Assembly (NCBI RefSeq): GCF_003416885.1
Contig: NZ_QVPD01000001.1
Location: 62,001-126,000 of the forward strand
Source of the DNA: Cognatiluteimonas weifangensis
GTDB taxonomy: Bacteria > Pseudomonadota > Gammaproteobacteria > Xanthomonadales > Xanthomonadaceae
Direction of reading: 5' to 3'
DNA: 64,000 nt
The translations under genes were made by a program, and so were the position numbers. Below, piece by piece: positions 54,537-64,000 of this stretch. The first letter of the stretch is position 1. Each line of letters opens with the position of its first letter. A model generated the notes under the pieces. The model was not told where the DNA came from. It saw only the letters and a program-made list of their open reading frames with translations, and did no database searches.

Positions 54537-56924
54537 TCATGCCCGGATCGCCGCGCCGTGGTCGTGCTGCAGGGCGGCGGTCACGGCCGCCACGACCGCT
54601 TCCACGTCGCGCTCGGTCAATGTGCGGGATTCATCCTGCAGAATCAAGCCCATAGCGAGACTCTTGAAACCCGATTCCACGCCCTTGCCGGCGTAACGGT
54701 CGAACAGCCGCAGCTCGCGCAGGACCGGGCCCGCGGCCGCCTGCACGCTGGCCGCCACCGCCGCCCACGGCACCGCCTCGGCGACCACGAACGCAAGGTC
54801 GCGACGCACGGATGGGTACCGGGACAGCGCCCGCGCCCGCGGCAGCGGCCGCGCCAGCAGCGGCTCCAGGTCGAGTTCGAACGCGACCACGTCCGCGTCC
54901 AGCCCCAGCGCCTGCTGCAGGCGCGGATGCAGCTGGCCGATCCAGCCCAGCGGAGTCGCGCCGCCGTCCGGCGCCAGGCGCAGCACGTCCGCGGAGCGGC
55001 CGGGATGGCCCCAGGAGCGTTGCGACGGCCGGTAGGCGAGCCGCGCGCCGCTGAGCGCGGCCAGGCTCTCCAGGTCGCCCTTGAGGTCGTGGAAATCCAC
55101 GCCCCGCGCGGGCAGGCCCCACTGCTCGGCCGCCGCGCCGCCGCAGGCGGCCAGCGCCACCCGCAGCGTCTCCACCGGCGCCGCCTGCGGATCCGGATTC
55201 GCGAACACCTTGCCCAGCTCGAACAGGCGCACCCGCGTCTGCTGGCGCGCGAGGTTGCGCGCCAGCGCGGCGACCAGGCCCGGCAACAGCTGCGTGCGCA
55301 TCACGCCGAGTTCGGCGCTGAGCGGATTGGCCAGCGGCACCGCTCCCGCCGCAGCGTCCCACGTCGCCAGCAGGCCGGCATCGACAAAGGCGTAGTTGAT
55401 CGCCTCCAGGGCATCGCGCGCCGCCAGCTGCCGGCGCAGGCCCGCCTCGTCCACGCGGGTTTCGCTGGGCGCGGCCATGCGCAGGCTGCCGGCAGGCAGG
55501 GTCGCCGGAATCGCGTCGTAACCGTGGATGCGGGCGACCTCCTCGATCAGGTCCTCCTCGATGGCCAGGTCGAAACGGCGCGAGGGCGGCGTCACCTGCC
55601 AGCCCTCGGCGTCGGCGACCACCGCCAGCCCGAGCGCGCGCAGGATGCGCTCGACCTGCGCATCGGCGATGGCCGTGCCGAGCACCCGCGCCAGGCGCGC
55701 ACGGCGCAGGTGCAATGGCTGCGGCGCCGGCAGGTGTTCGGGCAGCAGCGCCTCGACCACCGGGCCGGGCGCACCGCCGGCGATCTCGACGATCAGGCGG
55801 GTGGCGTATTCGATCGCGGTGCGCGGCAGCTCCGGGTCCACGCCGCGCTCGAAGCGGTGGGAAGCGTCGGTGTGCAGGCCGAGCCGGCGGCCGCGGCCGA
55901 TGATCGCGGCCGGCGCGAAATGCGCGGCCTCGAGGAACACGTTCCGGGTCGCCTCGGTCACGCGCGTGTCGTAGCCGCCCATCAGCCCGGCCAGGGCGAC
56001 CGGGCGGTCGGCGTCGGTCACCACCAGGAAGCCATCGTCGAGCGCGGCGTCGCGGCCATCCAGCAGTTTCAGCGCCTCGCCCGCGCGTGCCCGGCGCACG
56101 CCGATGGGGCCGTGCAGCAGGTCGCGGTCGAAGGCGTGCATCGGCTGCCCCAGTTCCAGCATCACGTACTGGGTGACGTCCACCAGCAGGCTCACCGGGC
56201 GCACGCCGCTGCGGCGCAGGCGCTCGGCCATCCACACCGGCGTCGCGCGGGTGGCGTCCACGCCTTCGATCACGCGTCCCAGGTAGCGCGGCGCATCGGC
56301 GCCCGCGTGCAGTTCCACCGGCAGCGCGGCGGCGTGCCGGACCGGCTGCGGTGCGGCGTCGAACGGCAACACCTCGGTGCCGAGCGCCGCGGCGACGTCG
56401 TAGGCGATCCCGCGCACGCTGAAGCAGTCGCCGCGATTGGGGGTCAGGCCCAGCTCGAACACGGTGTCGGGCAGACCGAGATAGTCGGCGAGCGGGGTGC
56501 CGGGCGGCGCGTCGGCGGGCAGTTCCAGCAACCCGGACGCATCGGCGTCCAGCCCCAGCTCCCGCGCCGAGCACAGCATGCCGTTGGACGCCACCCCGCG
56601 CAGGGTCGCCGCCTGGATGGCGTGCCCGCCGACCTGCGCGCCGATGGTCGCCAGCGGCGCAACCAATCCCGGGCGCGCGTTCGGCGCGCCGCAGACGATC
56701 TGCAGCGGCGCGCCGCCGGCGTCGACCGTGCACACTTGCAGGCGGTCGGCCTCCGGGTGCCTGGCGCAGTCGACGATGCGCGCGACCACGACGCCGTCCA
56801 GCGCCGCCCCGGGCTGCTCCACGCCCTCGACCTCCAGTCCGATCATCGTCAGCCGGCGCTCCAGCGCGGCGCTGTCGACATCGATGGCGACGTGCTGTCG
56901 CAGCCAGTTTTCCGAGAGTTTCAT
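54537..56924 (-). CDS. pheT: Phenylalanine--tRNA ligase beta subunit
   Basis: A 795-aa protein. Domains in order: N-terminal ([11 protein letters not shown]), tRNA-binding OB-fold ([15 protein letters not shown]), B3/B4 editing domain, B5 domain, the catalytic-like core, and the C-terminal ferredoxin-fold anticodon-binding domain ([14 protein letters not shown]). It forms the heterotetramer with PheS. pheS lies 92 bp upstream and ihfA 67 bp downstream. Confidence 0.97.
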   Translation of the reverse strand: MKLSENWLRQHVAIDVDSAALERRLTMIGLEVEGVEQPGAALDGVVVARIVDCARHPEADRLQVCTVDAGGAPLQIVCGAPNARPGLVAPLATIGAQVGGHAIQAATLRGVASNGMLCSARELGLDADASGLLELPADAPPGTPLADYLGLPDTVFELGLTPNRGDCFSVRGIAYDVAAALGTEVLPFDAAPQPVRHAAALPVELHAGADAPRYLGRVIEGVDATRATPVWMAERLRRSGVRPVSLLVDVTQYVMLELGQPMHAFDRDLLHGPIGVRRARAGEALKLLDGRDAALDDGFLVVTDADRPVALAGLMGGYDTRVTEATRNVFLEAAHFAPAAIIGRGRRLGLHTDASHRFERGVDPELPRTAIEYATRLIVEIAGGAPGPVVEALLPEHLPAPQPLHLRRARLARVLGTAIADAQVERILRALGLAVVADAEGWQVTPPSRRFDLAIEEDLIEEVARIHGYDAIPATLPAGSLRMAAPSETRVDEAGLRRQLAARDALEAINYAFVDAGLLATWDAAAGAVPLANPLSAELGVMRTQLLPGLVAALARNLARQQTRVRLFELGKVFANPDPQAAPVETLRVALAACGGAAAEQWGLPARGVDFHDLKGDLESLAALSGARLAYRPSQRSWGHPGRSADVLRLAPDGGATPLGWIGQLHPRLQQALGLDADVVAFELDLEPLLARPLPRARALSRYPSVRRDLAFVVAEAVPWAAVAASVQAAAGPVLRELRLFDRYAGKGVESGFKSLAMGLILQDESRTLTERDVEAVVAAVTAALQHDHGAAIRA

Positions 56925-57016
56925 CTGCAGGGTTTTCCGGTTCCACCGTAGCCCGGGTCAGCCAGCGCACCCGGATCGCGCTCCCGGGGTGCGTCGCCGC
57001 CCGGGCATGGACGCCT

Positions 57017-58285
<1,269 letters not shown>

Positions 58286-58645
58286 TTACGCTGCGAGTGC
58301 GCCCTTCGCCTTTTCGGCCAACGCCGCAAACCCCTGCGCGTCGTGCACGGCGATATCCGCCAGCACCTTGCGGTCCAGGGTGATGCCGGCCTTCATCAGG
58401 CCGTTCATGAAGCGGCTGTAGCTCAGGCCGTTGATGCGCGCGGCCGCATTGATGCGGGTGATCCACAGCGAGCGGAAATTGCGCTTCTTCTGCTTGCGGC
58501 CGATGTAGGCGTACTGCAGCGCCTTGGTGACCGCCTGCTTGGCGACGCGGAAGACCTTGCGACGGGCGTTGTAATAGCCCTTGGCCTGCTTGAGAACCTT
58601 CTTGTGACGGCGGCGCGCCATCACCCCACGCTTGACTCGTGCCAT
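58286..58645 (-). CDS. rplT: 50S ribosomal protein L20
   Basis: A 119-aa highly basic protein, [25 protein letters not shown] at its N-terminus, matching L20 throughout. It binds 23S rRNA and, in many bacteria, represses its own operon. It follows rpmI by 13 bp. Confidence 0.98.
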   Translation of the reverse strand: MARVKRGVMARRRHKKVLKQAKGYYNARRKVFRVAKQAVTKALQYAYIGRKQKKRNFRSLWITRINAAARINGLSYSRFMNGLMKAGITLDRKVLADIAVHDAQGFAALAEKAKGALAA

Positions 58646-58658
58646 TGTTCAGCCCTCC

Positions 58659-58856
58659 TCAGAGATACGGCAGCATGCGGTCCAGACGGCCCGCGTCCTC
58701 GGCACGAACATGGTTCGCCTGCCGCAGGTTGCGCTTCCGCTTGGTCGCCTTCTTGGTGAGGATGTGGCTCTTGTTGGCGTGGCCGCACTTGTACTTGCCG
58801 GAAGCGGTCTTCCGGAAGCGCTTGGCCGCCGCCCGATTGGTCTTGATCTTGGGCAT
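58659..58856 (-). CDS. rpmI: 50S ribosomal protein L35
   Basis: A 65-aa basic protein from ATG 58856 ([23 protein letters not shown]). It is the normal partner of rplT. The interval to infC upstream is unusually long and filled with repeats. Confidence 0.98.
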   Translation of the reverse strand: MPKIKTNRAAAKRFRKTASGKYKCGHANKSHILTKKATKRKRNLRQANHVRAEDAGRLDRMLPYL

Positions 58857-59459
58857 TGGAGTGTCCTTGCGAAATCTTCGAACTGGCCTGGGCGGCGGCG
58901 CCTGCACGCTGCAGTTGCCACGCTTTCCGTCCTGCCCTTGCCGGCGGTAAGTCGCTGATCCGGATGGGATCCGGCGACGGGTCCTGGGTGACGCAAACAC
59001 CAGCCCGGAGTACCGGGCCGCACATTATGCGGCCTGGCTCGGCGGCTTGCAATTATTCCTTTGGGAATCAGGCCTTTGGGGACCAGGTCAGACACACCCT
59101 CACCCTGGTTCGCTGCGCGAACCTGTCCCTCTCCCCGCAAGCGGGGCGAGGGTAAGGCGCCCGCTCGGTGGGCGTCAAAGTCGCGAGGCTCTGCGTTTAT
59201 CCTTCCCCCTGCTTGCGGGAAGAAGGTGCCGGAAGCTGCCCGATCTGCCGCCCGCCGCCGATTTATCCTTCTCCCTGCTTGCGGGGAGAAGGTGCCCGAA
59301 GGGCGGATGAGGGGCGCCCTTGGCGGGGATTTCCGCAAAAAACGAAGGGCGCCTGCGGCGCCCTCCCCCTTTCCCTATGCCCTCGCCCCGCAGTGCGGGG
59401 CGAGGGGAGCGGTCGGCGAGCGGCCTGTGGCCGCTGGCTTTCTCCCGGAGAACGGTCGG
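58857..59459. repeat. Palindrome-rich repeat island between infC and rpmI
   Basis: About 600 bp carry at least four copies of the palindromic family: CTCTCCCCGCAAGCGGGGCG (59131-59150), CCTGCTTGCGGG (59209-59220), TTCTCCCTGCTTGCGGGGAG (59269-59288) with the tag CGAAGGGCGGATGAGGGGCG (59296-59315), and CTCGCCCCGCAGTGCGGGGC (59383-59402). No open frame looks coding. It lies inside a normally compact ribosomal operon. The infC end hairpin CCTGACCGGCC/GGCCGGTCAGG is at 59460-59484. Confidence 0.8.
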
Positions 59460-59479
59460 CCTGACCGGCCTGCGGCCGG

Positions 59480-60004
59480 TCAGGTTTTCTTCTTGGGGGC
59501 GATCATCATCACCATCTGCCGGCCTTCCAGGCGCGGGCGCGACTCGATCACGATGTTCTCGCCCAGGTCGGCCTCGATCCGCGCCGCCATCTCGCGGCCG
59601 AGTTCCTGGTGGCTCATCTCGCGGCCGCGGAAGCGGATGTTGACCTTGATCTTGTCGCCCTCTTCGAGGAACTCGCGCATCTTGCGCAGCTTGATCTGGT
59701 AGTCGCCCTCGTCCGTGACCGGACGGAACTTCACTTCCTTGATCTCGACCTGCCGGGTCTTCTTCTTGGCCTCGTTGGCCTTCTTCTGCAGTTCGAACTT
59801 GAACTTGCCGAAGTCCATGATCTTGCAGACCGGCGGATCGGCGTTGGGCTGGATCTCGACCAGATCCAGGCCTTCCTCTTCGGCCATGCTCAGGGCTTCG
59901 TCGCGCGACAGCACGCCGATCATCTCGCCATCGCTGCCGATCACGCGTACGCGCGGTACGCGGATCTCGTTGTTCTTGCGGTTCTGCTTTTCGGGGGTGC
60001 TGAT
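59480..60004 (-). CDS. infC: Translation initiation factor IF-3 (AUC start)
   Basis: The first ATG (59944) would cut off conserved residues; the true start is ATC 60004, with GGAG eight bases before it, giving 174 aa beginning [27 protein letters not shown]. The rest ([33 protein letters not shown]) is standard IF-3. Rare start codons in infC underlie its known autoregulation, since IF-3 rejects non-AUG starts. A short hairpin (about 60019-60046) lies between thrS and infC. Confidence 0.95.
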   Translation of the reverse strand: MSTPEKQNRKNNEIRVPRVRVIGSDGEMIGVLSRDEALSMAEEEGLDLVEIQPNADPPVCKIMDFGKFKFELQKKANEAKKKTRQVEIKEVKFRPVTDEGDYQIKLRKMREFLEEGDKIKVNIRFRGREMSHQELGREMAARIEADLGENIVIESRPRLEGRQMVMMIAPKKKT

Positions 60005-60058
60005 ATTGCAATCTCCGGAGTGGATCGTGCCGCCCGGCGTTGCCGGACGGGCCTGGCG

Positions 60059-61975
60059 TCAAACCGCTGTGCGCCGACTGGTATGTTCCCCACGCAAACG
60101 TGAAGCGAAATCGGCGACGGTCATGGTCCCCAGATCCTCGCCGCCCCGCGTGCGCACGGCCACCGCGCCATTCTCCTTCTCGCGGTCCCCGACCACCAGC
60201 AGGTATGGCACCCGCTGCAGCGTGTGCTCGCGGATTTTATAGCCGATTTTTTCGTTCCGCAAATCCGATTCGACCCGGAAGCCTTGATTTGCAAGGGTTT
60301 TACGGACCTCCCCGGCCCAGTCGGCCTGGGCGTCGGTGATGTTCAGGACTACCGCCTGGACCGGCGCCAGCCAGGCCGGGAGGCTGCCGGCATGGTGCTC
60401 AATCAGGATCCCGATGAAACGCTCCATCGAGCCGACGATGGCCCGGTGCAGCATCACCGGATGGCGCTTCTGGCTGGATTCGTCCACGTATTCGGCGCCC
60501 AGCCGGCCCGGCATCATGAAATCGACCTGCATGGTGCCCAGCTGCCAGGTACGGCCGATGGCGTCGCGCAGGTGGTACTCGATCTTGGGCCCGTAGAAGG
60601 CGCCCTCGCCCGGCAGTTCCTCCCACTCCACCCCGGCCGCACGCAAGGCCGCGCGCAGCGCGTCCTCGGCCTTGTCCCAGGTGGCATCGTCGCCCAGCCG
60701 CGGTTCCGGCCGCAGCGCCAGCTTGACCTGGACGTCGGTGAAGCCGAAGTCGGCGTAGACCCGCATCGCCTGGGCGTGGAAGGCGGTGACCTCGGACTCG
60801 ATCTGCCCTTCCGTGCAGAACACGTGGCCGTCGTCCTGGGTGAAGCCGCGCACGCGCAGGATCCCGTGCAGCGCGCCGGAGGGCTCGTTGCGGTGGCAGG
60901 CGCCGAACTCGCCGTAGCGGATGGGCAGGTCGCGGTAGCTGTGCAGGCCCTGCTTGAACACCTGCACGTGGCCCGGGCAGTTCATCGGCTTGAGCGCGTA
61001 GGTGCGCTTCTCCGACTCGGTGAAGAACATGTTGTCCTGGTAGTTGTCCCAGTGCCCGGATTTCTTCCACAGCTCCACGTCCAGGATCTGCGGGCAGCGC
61101 ACCTCGCCGTAGCCGGTGTCGTGGTAGACGCGGCGCATGTACTGCTCCACCACCTGCCACACCGCCCAGCCCTTCGGATGCCAGAACACCAGGCCCGGGG
61201 CCTCTTCCTGCAGGTGGAACAGGTCCTGCTGCCTGCCGATGCGGCGGTGGTCGCGCTTCTCGGCCTCCTCCAGCATGGTGAGGTAGGCCTTGAGGTCCTT
61301 GTCGTTGAGCCAGGCGGTGCCGTAGATGCGGCTGAGCATCGCGTTGTGGTGGTCGCCGCGCCAGTAGGCGCCGGCCACCTTCATCAGCCGGAAGCTGCGC
61401 AGCTTGTCGGTGGACGGCACGTGCGGGCCGCGGCACAGGTCGGTGAACTCGCCCTGGGTGTACAGCGACAGTTCCTCGTTGGCGGGGATCGACTCGATGA
61501 TCTGCGCCTTGTATTCCTCGCCGATGCCGCGGAAGAACGCGGTGGCCTCGTCGCGCGACTTGACGCTGCGCGCCACCGGATGCGCCTCCTTGACGATCTT
61601 CTGCATCTCCGCCTCGATCGCCGGCAGGTCCTCGGCGGTGAACGGGCGTTCGTAGGCGAAGTCGTAGTAGAAGCCGTTGTCGATCACCGGGCCGATGGTC
61701 ACCTGCGCGCCCGGATGCAGCCGCTGCACCGCCTGCGCCAGCAGGTGCGCAGTGGAATGGCGCAGGATGTCCAGCGCATCGGGATGCTTCTCGGTGACGA
61801 TCTCCAGCGCGGCGTCCTGGTCGATGCGGAAGCCGGTATCGACCAGCCGGCCGTCGACCTTGCCGGCCAGCGCGGCCTTGGCCAGGCCCGGCCCGATCGC
61901 GGCGGCGACCTCGGCGACGGAGACGGGATGGTCGAATTCGCGGCGCGAGCCGTCGGGAAGGGTGATGGCGATCAT
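60059..61975 (-). CDS. thrS: Threonine--tRNA ligase
   Basis: A 638-aa class II synthetase from ATG 61975 ([24 protein letters not shown]). Domains: TGS (1-60), editing domain with [12 protein letters not shown] and the zinc-like H/C motif, catalytic core with [12 protein letters not shown] and [15 protein letters not shown], and the C-terminal anticodon-binding domain ([21 protein letters not shown]). It precedes infC by 54 bp. A longer open frame upstream is not needed. Confidence 0.97.
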   Translation of the reverse strand: MIAITLPDGSRREFDHPVSVAEVAAAIGPGLAKAALAGKVDGRLVDTGFRIDQDAALEIVTEKHPDALDILRHSTAHLLAQAVQRLHPGAQVTIGPVIDNGFYYDFAYERPFTAEDLPAIEAEMQKIVKEAHPVARSVKSRDEATAFFRGIGEEYKAQIIESIPANEELSLYTQGEFTDLCRGPHVPSTDKLRSFRLMKVAGAYWRGDHHNAMLSRIYGTAWLNDKDLKAYLTMLEEAEKRDHRRIGRQQDLFHLQEEAPGLVFWHPKGWAVWQVVEQYMRRVYHDTGYGEVRCPQILDVELWKKSGHWDNYQDNMFFTESEKRTYALKPMNCPGHVQVFKQGLHSYRDLPIRYGEFGACHRNEPSGALHGILRVRGFTQDDGHVFCTEGQIESEVTAFHAQAMRVYADFGFTDVQVKLALRPEPRLGDDATWDKAEDALRAALRAAGVEWEELPGEGAFYGPKIEYHLRDAIGRTWQLGTMQVDFMMPGRLGAEYVDESSQKRHPVMLHRAIVGSMERFIGILIEHHAGSLPAWLAPVQAVVLNITDAQADWAGEVRKTLANQGFRVESDLRNEKIGYKIREHTLQRVPYLLVVGDREKENGAVAVRTRGGEDLGTMTVADFASRLRGEHTSRRTAV

Positions 61976-62063
61976 GGACAAGGGCCTGCCTGGTAAGCCG
62001 GTAACGCAACGCGCTGCGGCACGTTGGAGACTATCGCAAGCGCGTCTCCATGGGCGCAGCAAC

Positions 62064-62085
62064 AAAAAAAGCGCCACGAGGGCGC
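62064..62085 (-). terminator. Rho-independent terminator of tRNA-Val
   Basis: On the minus strand GCGCC/GGCGC with a five-base loop is followed by TTTTTTT. It lies 135 bp past the 3' end of tRNA-Val and before the thrS start, so it separates the two transcripts. Confidence 0.8.
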
Positions 62086-62219
62086 CTGCGGGATGCGGAA
62101 GCCTCGGGCGGGTGTCAGCGTGGGGCGGTGGTAGTGTCCATGTCGCACGCTCGGCCGGCGTTGCCGCGGGCCACCTTCGTTCTCGCTCGTCGGGCCACGC
62201 CATTCCCGCCGGAATCGCG

Positions 62220-62294
62220 TGGTGGGCGGTACAGGGTTCGAACCTGTGACCCCTACCATGTCAAGGTAGTGCTCTACCGCTGAGCTAACCGCCC
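62220..62294 (-). tRNA. tRNA-Val (anticodon GAC)
   Basis: A 75-nt cloverleaf on the minus strand: acceptor GGGCGGT/ACCGCCC, D arm GCTC...GAGC, anticodon stem CTACC/GGTAG with loop TTGACAT (anticodon GAC), T loop TTCGAAC. CCA is encoded (TGG 62220-62222 on the plus strand). Confidence 0.97.
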
Positions 62295-62699
62295 GATCGC
62301 CTGCCGGAAAACGCCGGCAGGGGGCGCGCATTCTAGCCCGGCCGGAGCCCTGCAACAACCAAGATGCGGATTTTTCCGGGCGCCGGGAGACAGCCCCCTG
62401 CCCGCATGCGGGCAAAGGGATCCACGGCTACCGGGCGCGGGTGATGCGGTACGCCCTCTCCCCACATGCGGGGAGAGGGACCGCTGCGCGCAGCGCAGCA
62501 GGGTGAGGGGCGCGTCTGTCCGCAGAGCGCCGGCATGGGGGTGCGAGTGTCGCGGAGTGGTGGCATGGAACGCGGCCTTCCGTGCAATACACCAGCACCG
62601 CGCACCCCTCATCCGCCCTGCGGGCACCTTCTCCCCGCAAGCGGGGAGAAGGCAACGGCACGGTCGGCGCGACCGGGGCGGTCGCCTGGCCTGCCGGGC
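62295..62699. repeat. Intergenic palindromic repeats between uvrB and tRNA-Val
   Basis: Two palindromes lie here: CCCTCTCCCCACATGCGGGG (starting 62454) and the perfect 12-bp-stem CCTTCTCCCCGC/GCGGGGAGAAGG at 62627-62652. Between them is the tag CAGCAGGGTGAGGGGCGCGT and, before the second, the inverted tag CCCCTCATCCGCCCT. No gene is seen in these 405 bp. The second hairpin lies just past the uvrB stop and may help end its transcript. Confidence 0.8.

Positions 62700-64000
<1,301 letters not shown>

Noticed and set aside
61976..62219. Threonine attenuator, T-box or thrS operator before thrS
   Set aside because: No Thr-rich leader peptide, T-box core or tRNA-Thr-like operator structure could be recognised; the only clear hairpin terminates tRNA-Val.

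Overview
The window is GC-rich bacterial chromosome, almost certainly from a member of the Lysobacteraceae (Xanthomonadaceae; the Lysobacter/Luteimonas/Thermomonas/Xanthomonas group). The evidence is gene order (lrp-queA-tgt-yajC-secD-secF; thrS-infC-rpmI-rplT-pheS-pheT-ihfA-merR-tRNA-Pro; ftsY divergent from rsmD-coaD; mutY-yggX), two tandem M13 peptidases, and dispersed palindromic repeats. Family placement is inference from sequence and synteny only.

Layout. 1-1743: the end of a membrane protein, a small SFPASDPP-type protein and an FmdE-like protein, each of the latter two preceded by an FNR/CRP-type box, then two tiny membrane proteins. 1804-3372: two AT-richer gene cassettes, each closed by a 60-bp attC site, with no integron integrase in the window (a CALIN-type cassette cluster). 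3541-8131: a translationally coupled operon of an alkyl-DHAP-synthase-like flavoprotein, a GlpD-like dehydrogenase and an FGGY kinase. 8226-8880: a complex repeat element whose inverted relative lies at 35342-35870. 8942-26223: RhlE helicase, beta-CASP nuclease, two M13 metallopeptidases, rhomboid protease, an alkyltransferase-like protein, Pit phosphate transport, a CorC-type protein, an ExoD-like protein, a c-di-GMP enzyme coupled to a PhnD-like binding protein, and TrmJ. 26314-33622: suhB, then the Sec-accessory/queuosine operon and an Lrp regulator.

33768-45917: an aminotransferase divergent from lrp, MAPEG and TMEM43-like proteins, an MBL hydrolase, gamma-glutamyltransferase, coaD/rsmD, ftsY, an AsmA-like protein, mutY, yggX and small lipoproteins. 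46111-53450: tRNA-Phe, acyl-CoA dehydrogenase, an HNH protein, an uncharacterised two-part protein and dxs. 53513-64000 is all on the minus strand: uvrB (truncated by the window edge), tRNA-Val, thrS, infC (AUC start), rpmI, rplT, pheS, pheT, ihfA, a MerR regulator and tRNA-Pro. A palindrome-rich insertion splits infC from rpmI, and the 3' end of merR is duplicated 119 bp downstream.

Most of the window is housekeeping. The parts least explained by known biology are the integrase-less cassette cluster with its two HEPN-like or unknown proteins, the paired repeat elements whose 28-nt stem arms differ by compensating changes, and the duplicated merR terminus.
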